Shown piece by piece: positions 47,843-57,887 of a stretch of 64,000 nucleotides of DNA (positions are counted from its first letter, which is position 1; each line of letters starts with the position of its first letter). This DNA comes from an uncultured Clostridium sp. (GTDB taxonomy: Bacteria; Bacillota; Clostridia; TANB77; CAG-508): positions 23,819 to 87,818 of the forward strand of contig USFW01000005.1 of the NCBI GenBank assembly GCA_900553985.1. The letters run 5' to 3'. The position numbers and the translations under genes are program-made. Under the pieces are notes generated by a model. That model saw only the letters and a program-made list of their open reading frames with translations. It did not search any database and was not told where the DNA came from.

Positions 47843-49036
47843 TTATATTATTTTAGCTTGAATCTTACCATCAGTTAGTCGTATATCAATATTGTCATCT
47901 TTTTTTAATTCCACTATGCTTTTAACTATTTTACCTTCTTTTTCTGTTATTGAATAACCTCTCATCAAAGTTTTTAGTGGACTTAATGTATCTAATTTTG
48001 CAACTAATTCTACATATCTATTTTTTTCTTTTTCACTTTTAGTATTTATCAAGTTTTCTAACTGTTTTATATATGAATCTAATTTTATATAATTTTCATT
48101 AATCCTTCTTGTTGGTTCTTTAAATACAAAACTTGACATACATTTTTCATATCTTAATTTCATTATTTCTACCTTTTTAGTTAAAGATATTTTTAGTCTA
48201 TTTTGATATGTATTTATTTTTTGTTTTAATTCATAAATATCTGGAACTGCTAATTCTGCCGCTGCTGATGGAGTTGGTGCTCTTAAGTCTGCTACGAAGT
48301 CAGATATTGAAAAATCTGTTTCATGACCTACTGCTGAAATTATTGGTATTTTTGAGTTATATATACTGTATGCTACAATTTCTTCATTAAATGGCCATAA
48401 ATCTTCTAGTGAGCCTCCTCCTCTTGCTAGTATCAGCACATCAGCTAAGTTATTTTCATTCATATATTCTATACCCTTGGCTATTTTTTCTGCTGCACCT
48501 TCTCCTTGAACTGGTACTGGTAATAGTCGTATATAGACATTTGGATTTCTTCTTGTTGATACATTTATTATATCTCTAATAACAGAACCTGTTTGTGAAG
48601 TTAATACTCCTATCACTTTTGGCATTAATGGTATTTTCTTTTTATTTTCTATATCAAATAATCCTTTTTCTTCTAATTCTTTTTTCAATTTTTGATATTT
48701 GGTATATAAGTCTCCTACACCATCTTCTTCCATTGCTTTTACATATATTTGATATATACCATCTCTTTCAAATACTGATACAGTTCCAAATACAAATACC
48801 TTTGTCCCATCTTTAGGTTCAAACATTAATTTTTGAGCATATGATTTAAACATTATACATTTTATTAATGAATTTTCATCTTTTAATGTAAAATACATAT
48901 GACCTGTGTAATGATGTTTAAAATTTGATATTTCTCCCTTTATTAAAACATTATTCAAATATTCATCATCCGCTATTTTATCTTTTATATATTTATTTAA
49001 ATCTGTAACACTTATCGCCATTTCTGCATATTTCAT
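47843..49036 (-). CDS. xseA: Exodeoxyribonuclease VII large subunit
   Basis: The product is 397 aa. An N-terminal OB-fold (VTDLNKYIKDKI, VLIKGEISNFKHHYTGHMYF) is followed by the catalytic domain with VLTSQTGSVIRDIINVSTRR, ILARGGGSLEDLWPFNEE and ISAVGHETDFSISDFVADLR. It ends with GYSITEKEGKIVKS. It digests single-stranded DNA together with XseB. AAAGGA precedes the ATG. Confidence 0.95.
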   Translation of the reverse strand: MKYAEMAISVTDLNKYIKDKIADDEYLNNVLIKGEISNFKHHYTGHMYFTLKDENSLIKCIMFKSYAQKLMFEPKDGTKVFVFGTVSVFERDGIYQIYVKAMEEDGVGDLYTKYQKLKKELEEKGLFDIENKKKIPLMPKVIGVLTSQTGSVIRDIINVSTRRNPNVYIRLLPVPVQGEGAAEKIAKGIEYMNENNLADVLILARGGGSLEDLWPFNEEIVAYSIYNSKIPIISAVGHETDFSISDFVADLRAPTPSAAAELAVPDIYELKQKINTYQNRLKISLTKKVEIMKLRYEKCMSSFVFKEPTRRINENYIKLDSYIKQLENLINTKSEKEKNRYVELVAKLDTLSPLKTLMRGYSITEKEGKIVKSIVELKKDDNIDIRLTDGKIQAKII

Positions 49037-49211
49037 AAAAAATATATTCCTTTCTTGATTTCTGAAAAAATTTGGCTTTTCCTCTTTTCTTCTGCCAATT
49101 CGATTTTTCTACTGTAATGAAACTCTCAAATATCTTAGCAATTATAGCTCAAACACAGAGATGAAAGATTTTTATTTTCTTTCTAACTATTCTTCCTTTA
49201 TATTTAAACTA

Positions 49212-49239
49212 GGGATATTTTATAAATAAAATATCCCCA
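49212..49239 (-). terminator. Hairpin after nusB
   Basis: GGGATATTTTAT pairs with ATAAAATATCCC just beyond the nusB stop codon. Confidence 0.6.
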
Positions 49240-49246
49240 TAACCTG

Positions 49247-49657
49247 CTATTCTTTTACTATACTTGCTAAAATCCCATTAACAAAATTCTTTGATGAATC
49301 TTCCCCATATTTTTTGGCTAGTTCCACTGCTTCATTTATAACTACTTTAAAAGGTATTTCTTTATATTTTATTTCATAAATAGCCAATTTTAAAATTGCT
49401 AAATCTATTTTAGAAATTCTTTCTATTTTCCAATCAGATTTTAGGTTCTTTTCAATTTGTAATTTTATTTCTTCTTTATTTTTTTCTATTCCTAAAATTG
49501 CATCTTCTATATATTCTTTTGCATTTTTATTTTCTATGTTATTACTTTCAAAATATAAGTCCATTTGTTCTTTTTGCTCTTCTATTGTTTTTTTGTTTTG
49601 TATTTCTATACTATATAACAACTTAAAAGCTTGTTCTCTAATTGCTGTTCTATTCAT
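49247..49657 (-). CDS. nusB: Transcription antitermination factor NusB
   Basis: The product is 136 aa and all-helical. It opens NRTAIREQAFKLLYSIEIQ and includes WKIERISKIDLAILKLAIYE, EIPFKVVINEAVELAKKYGE and SSKNFVNGIL, the NusB signatures. It binds boxA with S10 for rRNA antitermination. The start is the ATG at 49657 after GGAAAGGG. It follows the asp23-amaP-DUF2273 genes, the usual Bacillota order. Confidence 0.95.
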   Translation of the reverse strand: MNRTAIREQAFKLLYSIEIQNKKTIEEQKEQMDLYFESNNIENKNAKEYIEDAILGIEKNKEEIKLQIEKNLKSDWKIERISKIDLAILKLAIYEIKYKEIPFKVVINEAVELAKKYGEDSSKNFVNGILASIVKE

Positions 49658-49672
49658 AACTACCCTTTCCAT

Positions 49673-49876
49673 CTACATTTTATCTATAAATTTTTTTAAT
49701 TTTGTTTTAACCTCTTCTTTATTTCTTTGAACATAGTTTCCTATAAATGCTCCTAAGAATAATACAACTATTGCTAAAATTAATTTATCTAATCTTGTTA
49801 TTAATATTAAAATTGCTATTACTATTCCTATTATTGCACCTTTATATTGATTCCAAAACTCTTTAAAATTGTTCAT
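49673..49876 (-). CDS. DUF2273-family small membrane protein
   Basis: The product is 67 aa: two membrane helices (AIIGIVIAILILITRL and LILAIVVLFLGAFIGNYV) and a basic tail. DUF2273 proteins accompany amaP and asp23 in envelope-stress operons, as here. AAGGAAG precedes the ATG. Confidence 0.85.
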   Translation of the reverse strand: MNNFKEFWNQYKGAIIGIVIAILILITRLDKLILAIVVLFLGAFIGNYVQRNKEEVKTKLKKFIDKM

Positions 49877-49917
49877 TATTTACACTTCCTTTCTTTACCT
49901 AAGTATAAATTTTGACT

Positions 49918-50469
49918 TTATGCATTTTCTTCTTTTGGAGCAACTTTTTTTACAGTTATATTAACTTCATTTACTTCTAAATCTGTTGCTTTCTTTACTT
50001 TTTCTTTTATACTAGTCTGAAGATTTGCTGATAAATCTTTTATAACTGCATCTGCACTTACTATTAAATTTGCATATACTTTAACATTATTATCTTTATC
50101 TAATTCAACTCTAGTTGTTACATCTTCTGTACTTTTAAATCCTTTTGCTACTGAATTCACTAAGTTTTCTATTGTTTCTTTAGAAATCATTAATTTTCCA
50201 CTTTCGTTTTCTAATAAAACACCTTGTCTTTCTTTTATTTGCTCTCTTGATGTTGTATCAAAAAATATACATTTTATTGAAAGTAATATAAATACTACGC
50301 TAACACCAAGAATTACTTTTCCCCATGTGCTACTAACTATTACTCCTTTTATTACTTCTCCTACTAAGTCAATATCTACCCAACCAAATACTAATAAACA
50401 AGCTAGTACTGAAATTATTAATATTACATAAGAATATATTATTAATGTAAGTTTTTCTAAAATTTTCAT
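49918..50469 (-). CDS. amaP: Alkaline-shock response membrane anchor AmaP
   Basis: The product is 183 aa. Two N-terminal membrane helices are followed by an Asp23-like cytoplasmic domain (STEDVTTRVELDKDN, IKEKVKKATDLEVNEVNITVKKV). AmaP ties Asp23 to the membrane in staphylococci; the same role is inferred from the adjacent asp23-like gene. AAGGAG precedes the ATG. Confidence 0.88.
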   Translation of the reverse strand: MKILEKLTLIIYSYVILIISVLACLLVFGWVDIDLVGEVIKGVIVSSTWGKVILGVSVVFILLSIKCIFFDTTSREQIKERQGVLLENESGKLMISKETIENLVNSVAKGFKSTEDVTTRVELDKDNNVKVYANLIVSADAVIKDLSANLQTSIKEKVKKATDLEVNEVNITVKKVAPKEENA

Positions 50470-50543
50470 TTTTTATTCTCCTTTTCTTATTATATTATAT
50501 AGTACAATTTTTTTATTGAAAACACTATTAACTTGTGAGTTAA

Positions 50544-50993
50544 TTAATTATTTTCCTCTGTTTTTTCTTCTTCGTCATTTTCATCTGACTTAACTACATC
50601 TGTGTTAACACCTTGAACATGCACATTTACTTCTTCGACTTTTAATCCTGTCATTCCTTCTACTGATTTTTTTACTCTGTTTTGAATTTCAAATGCTACA
50701 TCTGGTATTCTTGAACCATATTCTACAATAATATTTACATCAATTTTTACTTTTTCTTCTTCTATATCAACTTTAATTCCTTTTGCTAGGTTTTTCTTTC
50801 CACTTAAAACTTCTGTAATTCCTCCTGCAAATCCTCCTGCCATTCCAGATACTCCTTGTACTTCTGAAACTGCTACTCCTGCAATTACTGCAACTACATC
50901 GTTAGATATTTTTATTCCTTCATTTTCTGTTTTTATTTCTTCTTCAAGTTCTACAACTTCCCCATTTTCAACATTTTTATTTTCTTCTTCCAT
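50544..50993 (-). CDS. Asp23/Gls24-family envelope stress protein
   Basis: The product is 149 aa. The core is ISNDVVAVIAGVAVSEVQGV, the glycine-rich SGMAGGFAGGITEVLSG, and then VNIIVEYGSRIPDVAFEIQNRVKKSVEGMTGLK cut here only for length. Acidic, disordered ends flank it. Members form membrane-associated networks with AmaP under cell-wall stress. AGGAGG precedes the ATG. Confidence 0.9.
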   Translation of the reverse strand: MEEENKNVENGEVVELEEEIKTENEGIKISNDVVAVIAGVAVSEVQGVSGMAGGFAGGITEVLSGKKNLAKGIKVDIEEEKVKIDVNIIVEYGSRIPDVAFEIQNRVKKSVEGMTGLKVEEVNVHVQGVNTDVVKSDENDEEEKTEENN

Positions 50994-51018
50994 CTATGAA
51001 TTCCTCCTTTTTGATATC

Positions 51019-51064
51019 AAAAATTGATATACTTAAATTCTGTGTTTTAAGTATATCAATTTTT
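51019..51064. terminator. Strong hairpin between fmt and the asp23 operon
   Basis: AAAAATTGATATACTTAAA pairs exactly with its complement at 51046-51064 across an 8-nt loop. It ends the fmt transcript and insulates the asp23 operon. Confidence 0.8.
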
Positions 51065-51161
51065 AATGATTTTTACAACCTTTATCAGTAAATTCCCCTG
51101 AAAATTTTACTTTTCATATTTTCATAACAAGACTTAAAAAAGCAAATTTATATAGTATTTC

Positions 51162-52121
51162 TTACTCAAATACTTCAAATTCCTCAATAGGATTTCCTCT
51201 CAAAAACTCCTGTATTGTCATTCTCTTTGCATTTTCTCCTTGAATTTCTATCACTTTCAAAATTCCTTCTTTTGTCTTTATAAATATTCCATCTTTTTTA
51301 TCTGAAACTATAACAGTTCCATCACGCATAAAGTCCATTGGACCACCAACCTTTATCTCAGTTGATTTTGCTACATCTACTTTCCAAAATTTGATTTTCT
51401 TATCATTTAGAAATGTATATGCACCCATTATTGGATTTAAACCTCTTACTAAATTTTTTATTTGTGCTGCTGATTGTTCTTCCCAATTTATTTTAGCCAT
51501 TTCTTTAGATAGCATTGGTGCCATTGAAAATTCACCTTCTTGTTTGATTCTAGTCGCTGTTCCATTTTCTATATCTTTTAATGTTTTTACTAATAGTTCT
51601 CCTCCTAATTTAGAAAGTCTATCCCACAATTCACCTGTTGTTTCATCTTCACCAATAGTTACTTCCTCTTTTAAAATCATATCTCCTGTGTCCATTCCTT
51701 CATCCATATACATAGTAGTAATTCCAGTAGTTTTATCTCCATTCAATACTGCCCATTGTATAGGCGCTGCCCCTCTATATTTTGGAAGTAGTGAAGCATG
51801 AACATTTATACATCCTAATCTTGGAATTTCTAAAATCTCTTTTGGTAATATTTTTCCGTATGCCACAACACAAATTATATCTGGATTTAGTTCTTTTATT
51901 TCATTTATAAACTCTTGATTATTTCTTACTTTTTGTGGTTGAAATATCTTTAATTCTTTTTCAGTTGCAAATTCTTTTACAGGTGAAGCAACCATTTTCA
52001 TTCCTCTTCCTTTTGGCCTGTCTGGATTTGTTACAACTCCTATAATTTCATAATTTGCTTCATATATAGCTTTTAGACTTTCTTCTGCAAAATCAGGTGT
52101 TCCCATAAATACGATTTTCAT
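51162..52121 (-). CDS. fmt: Methionyl-tRNA formyltransferase
   Basis: The product is 319 aa. It formylates initiator Met-tRNA using 10-formyl-tetrahydrofolate, the product of the Fhs enzyme encoded at 45085. Signatures are IVFMGTPDFAEESLKAI, HASLLPKYRGAAPIQWAVL and MDEGMDTGDMIL, followed by the C-terminal OB-like domain. AAAGGATG precedes the ATG. It follows def after a terminator-like hairpin. Confidence 0.96.
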   Translation of the reverse strand: MKIVFMGTPDFAEESLKAIYEANYEIIGVVTNPDRPKGRGMKMVASPVKEFATEKELKIFQPQKVRNNQEFINEIKELNPDIICVVAYGKILPKEILEIPRLGCINVHASLLPKYRGAAPIQWAVLNGDKTTGITTMYMDEGMDTGDMILKEEVTIGEDETTGELWDRLSKLGGELLVKTLKDIENGTATRIKQEGEFSMAPMLSKEMAKINWEEQSAAQIKNLVRGLNPIMGAYTFLNDKKIKFWKVDVAKSTEIKVGGPMDFMRDGTVIVSDKKDGIFIKTKEGILKVIEIQGENAKRMTIQEFLRGNPIEEFEVFE

Positions 52122-52223
52122 TTAATTTTCATCCTTTCTAAGGTTAAATACTTTGTATCTAAATAAAGAATTAATTTTAATTTTTAATTAATTCAAATAT
52201 TTTAATTACTGTAATTTGATTGT

Positions 52224-52261
52224 AAAAGCCTTAATATTTCCCCTAAATATTAAGGCTTTTA
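52224..52261. terminator. Terminator hairpin between def and fmt
   Basis: AAAAGCCTTAATATTT pairs with AAATATTAAGGCTTTT around CCCCT. It may end or attenuate the priA-def transcript before fmt. Confidence 0.8.
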
Positions 52262-52290
52262 TATCTTTGTATTTCTTATTTATAATTTTA

Positions 52291-52785
52291 TTATTTTTCA
52301 CTTGAATTTGGGTCAATATATTCTAAAGTTCCTGGAACTATTTTATCAATAAATAATTCTCCATCTAAATGGTCTAACTCGTGGCAAATTGCTTGTGCTA
52401 ATAATTCTTTTGCTTTTACTCTCATTCTTTTTCCTTCTCTATCAGTATATTCAGCTGTTACTTCTGCTGGACGAACTACTTTTGCAAATTCATTTGGGAA
52501 ACTTAGACATCCTTCTTCAACTTCTTGTTCTCCTTTTGTTTTTACTATCACAGGGTTTATTAACACAATAGGTCCTTTATCATCATAAAGGTCAATTACT
52601 ACAACTCTTTTTAATATTCCAACTTGTACTGCTGCTAATCCTACACCATTATATTTATGCATTGTTTCTATCATATCATCTATAAGTGATTGTATTTTTT
52701 CATTTGATATATCTTCAAATGGTACTTCTCTTGATTTTTTCTTTAATATTTCATCACCTTGATATCTTAAATTTCTTATTGCCAT
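52291..52785 (-). CDS. def: Peptide deformylase
   Basis: The product is 164 aa. The three metal-site motifs are GVGLAAVQVG (47-56), EEGCLSFP (Cys93) and HELDHLDG (135-142). It removes formyl groups from new proteins, undoing the Fmt modification after initiation. Motif 1 has V where P is usual (GLAAPQVG). AAGGATG precedes the ATG. Confidence 0.95.
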   Translation of the reverse strand: MAIRNLRYQGDEILKKKSREVPFEDISNEKIQSLIDDMIETMHKYNGVGLAAVQVGILKRVVVIDLYDDKGPIVLINPVIVKTKGEQEVEEGCLSFPNEFAKVVRPAEVTAEYTDREGKRMRVKAKELLAQAICHELDHLDGELFIDKIVPGTLEYIDPNSSEK

Positions 52786-52946
52786 ACTTTAATTCATCCT
52801 TTCTCACTTCATTAATTTTTTATTTATCAAAATTTTTCTTATTTTTAAAGAACTTAATAACTGCAAAAAATTATTCTTAAAACTCAAAAATTTAACATTA
52901 CACTAAAATCATTTCAAATTATTTTTAATCGCAAATTTTATATTAA

Positions 52947-55199
52947 TTAACTCATATTATTTGGATTTACATCAATTGAAATTCTTATATCTTTAATATT
53001 TCTACTATAAATCTCTTTTAAAGTTTGATTTAATACTTCGTTTGCTTCAACTGTCATATTTCCTTTTATTATAATTCTCCATCTATACCTATTTTGAATT
53101 TTATCTATTGGAGATGGCATTGGTCTAAATATCTTAAATTCTTCTTGATTTAATTTTTCTAATAGTTTTTTATACATTTCATTTGAAATATTTTTAATAT
53201 TAGTTTCATTTAAACTGTTAAAACTAATTAATATTATATCGCAAAATGGTGGATATTTCAACTGTTTTCTTAATGCTATTTCAGTTTCATAAAACATCTC
53301 ATAGTTTTGTTTTTGTGCACATATTATGCTAAAATTATCAGGATTATATGTCTGAATTATTACTTTCCCTGGTAGATTTTCTCTTCCTGCTCTTCCTGCA
53401 ACTTGTGTTAAAATCTGAAAAGTTCTTTCATTTGCTCTATAATCATCTATATTTAATGAACTATCAGCTGCTATAACACCAACTAATGTAACATTTGGAA
53501 AATGATGTCCTTTTACTACCATTTGTGTTCCTATTAATATGTCTATATTTTCATTTTTAAATTTATTTAATATTTCTTCATGCGAATTCTTTTTAGTAAC
53601 AGTATCTATATCCATTCTAATTGTAGATGCATTTGGAAATTGTTTATTAATTTCTTGTTCTAATTTTTGTGTTCCTGTTCCAAAATATCTTATTTTATCA
53701 CTATGGCATTCTGGACAAGTTGTTACTAAATTTTCTTCATATGAACAATAATGGCATTTTAATTTTTTTTCATAGCTATGATATGTCATACTTATATTGC
53801 AACTTGGACATTTTACAGTATACCCACAGTTTCTACACATTATAAATGTTGAATATCCTCTTCTATTTAAAAATAATATAGTTTGTCTTTTTTGGCTTAT
53901 ATTTTCTTCTATACTATTATATAATTCCATACTTAGCATTGAACGATTTCCATTTGCTAATTCTTGTTTTAAGTCAATTATTTCTACCTTAGGAAGTGAA
54001 GATTCATTAGCTCTTTTGGTAAGAGTTAATAATTTAGTTTTTGTATTTCCATCTTCATTTTCATTTGTAGCATTATAAAATGTATTAATATCTGGTGTTG
54101 CACTTCCAAGTAATAATGGTGCTTTATTCTCTTTAGCTAATATTTTTGCAATTTCTTTTGCATTGTATCTTGGATTTGTTTCTGATTTATATGAGCTATC
54201 ATGTTCTTCATCAATAATTATTATTCCTACATTTTCAATAGGTGCAAATATGGCTGACCTTGCTCCTATTACAATTCTAGCTTTTCTTTCTCTTATTCTT
54301 TCCCATTCATCATGTCTTTCTCCTATTGATAATTTACTATGTAATATAGCAATATCGCTTTTTCCAAATCTTGAAATAAATCTATCTAACATTTGTGGAG
54401 TTAATGATATTTCAGGAACCAATACAATAGCATTTTTCCCTATTTTTAATACCTTTTCTATTAATTGCAAATACACTTCTGTTTTTCCTGAACCAGTAAC
54501 CCCATATAGCAAAAATTGTTTATATTCATTTTTATCAATCGCTTCTTCTACTCTATTATAAGCGTTTTTTTGTTCTTCTGTTAGCTTAAGATTATTTGTC
54601 TTTTCACAATTTCTTCCTAATAGTGGATTTCTTTCTACCTTTTTTTCAATAATTTCTAAATATCCATTCTTTACTAATGTATTTACAATTCCTCTTGCAC
54701 AATCTGTAAACATTTCAATTTCTGGCACTGTTGTACCTTCATTGTCTTTTACAAAATTTAAAAGTCTTTTTTGTTTTTCTGATTTTATTTTTCCTGTTTC
54801 TATTTCAAATTCAATTTCTTCTATATCTTTTTTTAAATATACACAATTTATTGTTTTATCTTGTATTCTTTTTTCTTTATTCTTGTTTCTGGTTCCTGGT
54901 GTTAGCATTAATTTGATACAATCAGAAATATTGCAAAAATATCGCTTTGACATCCATTTGGCTAGAGATATTTGTTTATCTGTTAAATTTTCCTCTAATT
55001 TTGCTATGTTTTTTAATTCAAATGCTGATTTTTCTTTTATTCCGACTACAAATGCTTCTGCTAGTTTTTCACCATTACCAAATGGTACTAATACTTTACT
55101 TCCTACTAGTATTAATTCTTCTAAGTCTTTTGGAATATTGTAGTCGAAGGTTCTATTTAATTTTTTTGCTCCTCTATTGATGATTACTTCTGCTATCAT
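52947..55199 (-). CDS. priA: Primosomal protein N' (replication restart helicase PriA)
   Basis: The product is 750 aa. An N-terminal 3'-DNA-binding domain precedes the SF2 core with Walker A LYGVTGSGKTEVY and the IIIDEEHDSSYK box. The zinc-binding insert has eight cysteines (CRNCGYTVKCPSC to CHYCSYEENLVTTCPEC). QVAGRAGRENLPGKVIIQT is motif VI. It reloads the replisome at stalled forks. The ATG at 55199 after GGAG is used rather than the frame opening at 55235. It is followed by def. Confidence 0.95.
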   Translation of the reverse strand: MIAEVIINRGAKKLNRTFDYNIPKDLEELILVGSKVLVPFGNGEKLAEAFVVGIKEKSAFELKNIAKLEENLTDKQISLAKWMSKRYFCNISDCIKLMLTPGTRNKNKEKRIQDKTINCVYLKKDIEEIEFEIETGKIKSEKQKRLLNFVKDNEGTTVPEIEMFTDCARGIVNTLVKNGYLEIIEKKVERNPLLGRNCEKTNNLKLTEEQKNAYNRVEEAIDKNEYKQFLLYGVTGSGKTEVYLQLIEKVLKIGKNAIVLVPEISLTPQMLDRFISRFGKSDIAILHSKLSIGERHDEWERIRERKARIVIGARSAIFAPIENVGIIIIDEEHDSSYKSETNPRYNAKEIAKILAKENKAPLLLGSATPDINTFYNATNENEDGNTKTKLLTLTKRANESSLPKVEIIDLKQELANGNRSMLSMELYNSIEENISQKRQTILFLNRRGYSTFIMCRNCGYTVKCPSCNISMTYHSYEKKLKCHYCSYEENLVTTCPECHSDKIRYFGTGTQKLEQEINKQFPNASTIRMDIDTVTKKNSHEEILNKFKNENIDILIGTQMVVKGHHFPNVTLVGVIAADSSLNIDDYRANERTFQILTQVAGRAGRENLPGKVIIQTYNPDNFSIICAQKQNYEMFYETEIALRKQLKYPPFCDIILISFNSLNETNIKNISNEMYKKLLEKLNQEEFKIFRPMPSPIDKIQNRYRWRIIIKGNMTVEANEVLNQTLKEIYSRNIKDIRISIDVNPNNMS

Positions 55200-55314
55200 G
55201 TTTTCTCCTATTTCTATAAATGAATATATTTTCATTTATTTCTTTTTTCTTTTAACTTGCTTTATTTATATCATAAGATTTGTTTATTTTCAATTGATTG
55301 TTTAATGGTTTTGA

Positions 55315-55341
55315 TGATTTTGGGGTCGGAGACAAAAATCA
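55315..55341 (+). repeat. 27-bp interspersed inverted-end repeat, copy 3 (inverted orientation)
   Basis: Reverse complement of the units at 1840 and 15201, with the same core and TGATTTT/AAAATCA ends. It sits in the 400-bp gap between clpX and priA. Confidence 0.75.
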
Positions 55342-55350
55342 TTTGATTAC

Positions 55351-55407
55351 AAGATGAAATTTGGGTCGGAGATAAAAATCATTTATCCCCGACCCAAATT
55401 TCATCTT
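55351..55407. terminator. Long hairpin made of two facing repeat-derived arms
   Basis: A 19-bp perfect stem (AAGATGAAATTTGGGTCGG and its complement) encloses a loop still carrying the ATAAAAATCATTTAT part of the interspersed repeat. The arms look like diverged, back-to-back copies of the repeat. Together with the units at 55315 and 55581 it fills the clpX-priA gap and likely ends transcription. Confidence 0.7.
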
Positions 55408-55580
55408 ATTGTTTTAAATTCATTATGCTATTATTTGTTCATATACTGTTAAACATTTTTCTTTTAATTAAAATATTTCTTCCTTATCCATTATGCTTCA
55501 CTTAATAAATATATATACAATATCACATTTCTTTTATTTTTAAATTGTAAAAAATGCAATTTTTTACAATTTAAAACAAA

Positions 55581-55607
55581 TGATTTTTGTCTCCGACCCC
55601 AAAATCA
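55581..55607 (-). repeat. 27-bp interspersed inverted-end repeat, copy 4
   Basis: Same unit and orientation as copies 1 and 2, 8 bp past the clpX stop codon. Confidence 0.75.
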
Positions 55608-55615
55608 GCAAATTA

Positions 55616-56941
55616 TTATGCTGTTTCTTTTTCTTCTGAGGCTGGCACTTGTCTTTTTTCTTTTTTTCCTTTTGTTTTCTTATTTTCTTCTTTATTTCCA
55701 ATTACTAATTCTGGTCCTGCTTTTTCTAGGACTGTTTTTTTAGTTATTATACACTTTTCTATATTTGGGTTTGATGGTATTTCAAACATTATATCTCTCA
55801 TTATTTCCTCAATTATAGAACGCAATCCTCTTGCTCCTGTTTTTCTTTCTATGGCTTTTTCTACTATCGCTTCTAATGCTTCTTTTTCAAATGTCAATTC
55901 AACTCCATCTATTTCAAATAATTTTTGATATTGTTTTACTAAAGAATTTTTTGGCTCTACTAAAATTTGAATTAATGCTTCTTTATCTAAATCTCTTAAT
56001 GTTGCAACTATTGGTAATCTTCCTATAAACTCTGGTATTAATCCAAATTTTAATAAATCTTGTGGTAATAATTCTTTAAATACTTCAAATTTATCAATAT
56101 CTTTTTTAGTATCAATTTGTGTTCCAAATCCTATTGTTTTCTTTCCTGTTCTGTCTTTAATAATATCTTCTAGCCCTTCAAAAGCTCCTCCACATATTAT
56201 TAAGATATTTTCTGTGTTTATTTGTATAAGTTCTTGATTTGGATGTTTTCTTCCTCCTTGTGGTGGTACTGATGCAACTGTTCCTTCTATTATTTTTAGT
56301 AATGCTTGTTGAACACCTTCTCCACTTACATCTCTTGTTATTGATGGATTTTCTGATTTTCTTGTGATTTTATCTATTTCATCTATATATATTATTCCTT
56401 TTTGTGCTTTTTGTATATCTCCATCAGCAGCTTGTATTAATTTTAATAATATGTTTTCAACATCTTCTCCTACATATCCTGCTTCTGTAAGTGTTGTTGC
56501 ATCTGCTATTGCAAATGGTACATCTAATATTTTTGCAAGTGTCTTTGCAAGTAATGTCTTTCCACATCCAGTTGGTCCTAATAATAGAATATTGCTTTTT
56601 TGTATTTCTACATCATCTTTATCTGCTATTTCTTCGTGTGCAATTCTTTTATAGTGATTGTATACTGCTACTGATAATGTTTTCTTAGCTTCTTCTTGCC
56701 CTATAACATAATCATCTAACACCTTTTTTATTTCTTCTGGCGTTGGCACATTATTTAATTCATTTAATGTGTAACCTGCTTTATCATCATCATATAATTC
56801 TGCTTCGATTATGCTTTCACAAAGGTCTACACATTCGTCACATATATATACTCCTGGTCCTGCTACTATTTTTCTAACATTTTCTTGTGATTTTCCACAA
56901 AAAGAACATCTAACACTTTTTGGTACATCATTTTTTGCCAT
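55616..56941 (-). CDS. clpX: ATP-dependent protease ATP-binding subunit ClpX
   Basis: The product is 441 aa. The N-terminal zinc finger is CSFCGKSQENV with CDECVDLC. The AAA+ part has Walker A GPTGCGKTLLAKTLA and Walker B IIYIDEIDKI; VGEDVENILLKLIQAADGD is the pore-side region. It unfolds substrates, including ssrA-tagged proteins, for ClpP. A basic KTKGKKEKRQ tail is present. AGGAGAG precedes the ATG. Confidence 0.97.
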   Translation of the reverse strand: MAKNDVPKSVRCSFCGKSQENVRKIVAGPGVYICDECVDLCESIIEAELYDDDKAGYTLNELNNVPTPEEIKKVLDDYVIGQEEAKKTLSVAVYNHYKRIAHEEIADKDDVEIQKSNILLLGPTGCGKTLLAKTLAKILDVPFAIADATTLTEAGYVGEDVENILLKLIQAADGDIQKAQKGIIYIDEIDKITRKSENPSITRDVSGEGVQQALLKIIEGTVASVPPQGGRKHPNQELIQINTENILIICGGAFEGLEDIIKDRTGKKTIGFGTQIDTKKDIDKFEVFKELLPQDLLKFGLIPEFIGRLPIVATLRDLDKEALIQILVEPKNSLVKQYQKLFEIDGVELTFEKEALEAIVEKAIERKTGARGLRSIIEEIMRDIMFEIPSNPNIEKCIITKKTVLEKAGPELVIGNKEENKKTKGKKEKRQVPASEEKETA

Positions 56942-57021
56942 CTTATCTCTCCTTAAATATATTAAAAACTGCTAATATTATATGTTTATTTATCATAAAA
57001 TTATACTGTTTTTATTAATTT

Positions 57022-57627
57022 TTATTTTCTTTTGTCCATAATTCCATCTATTAATCCATATTTTAATGCTTCTTCTGCTGTCATATAGTTATCTCTTTCT
57101 GTATCTTTTTCGATTTGTTCTACTGTTTGACCTGTTCTTTCACTTAGGAATTTATTTAATTTTTCTCTTGTTTTTACTAAATGATCTGCATGAATTTTAA
57201 TTTCTGTTGCTTGACCTGAAAGTCCTCCACCACCTATTAATGGTTGATGTATTAATATTTCTGCATTAGGTGTTGCAAATCTCTTTCCTTTTTCTCCTGC
57301 TGCAAGTAATGCAGATCCCATACTAGCTGCCATTCCTATACAAATTGTTGAAACTGGGCATTTTATATAATTCATTGTATCTATAATTCCCATTCCATCT
57401 GTTATTGAACCTCCTGGTGAATTTATATATAAATAAATTTCTTTATCTGGATCTTCTGATTCTAAGAACAATAATTGTGCAATTATTAAACTAGATGTAG
57501 TTGGATTTACATCTTCTCCTAAAAATATAATTCTATCTTTTAATAATCTTGAAAAAATATCATATGATCTTTCACCTTTGCTTGTTTGTTCTATAACATA
57601 TGGTACTAAACTATTTTTTTCTAACAT
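57022..57627 (-). CDS. clpP: ATP-dependent Clp protease proteolytic subunit
   Basis: The product is 201 aa. The catalytic triad is S102 (GMAASMGSALL), H127 (EILIHQP) and an Asp near 176. VPYVIEQTSKGERSYDIFSRLLKDR trimmed to its first half (VPYVIEQTSKGERSYD) is the usual opening. It forms the degradation chamber with ClpX. GGAGG precedes the ATG at 57627; the frame open to 57645 is not the start. Confidence 0.97.
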   Translation of the reverse strand: MLEKNSLVPYVIEQTSKGERSYDIFSRLLKDRIIFLGEDVNPTTSSLIIAQLLFLESEDPDKEIYLYINSPGGSITDGMGIIDTMNYIKCPVSTICIGMAASMGSALLAAGEKGKRFATPNAEILIHQPLIGGGGLSGQATEIKIHADHLVKTREKLNKFLSERTGQTVEQIEKDTERDNYMTAEEALKYGLIDGIMDKRK

Positions 57628-57887
57628 AAAAATTTCCTCCTTCAAAGTTTTAATTATACTATGCTTTAACTATATAATTAATAAATAATTTATATTATCA
57701 TTGGATAAATTTTAGTTATTTCATTGATTTTAATTATTTTTTCTTTATATATCAAACCAATATATTTTAATATAATTTATAGTTATTTATAGATAATTTT
57801 TTTATTTATATTAACTAATTTCAAAATTAAATTCGTTAATTAATATTTTATATTTACTAATATATTCTATAAGATTTAAAAAGTCCA

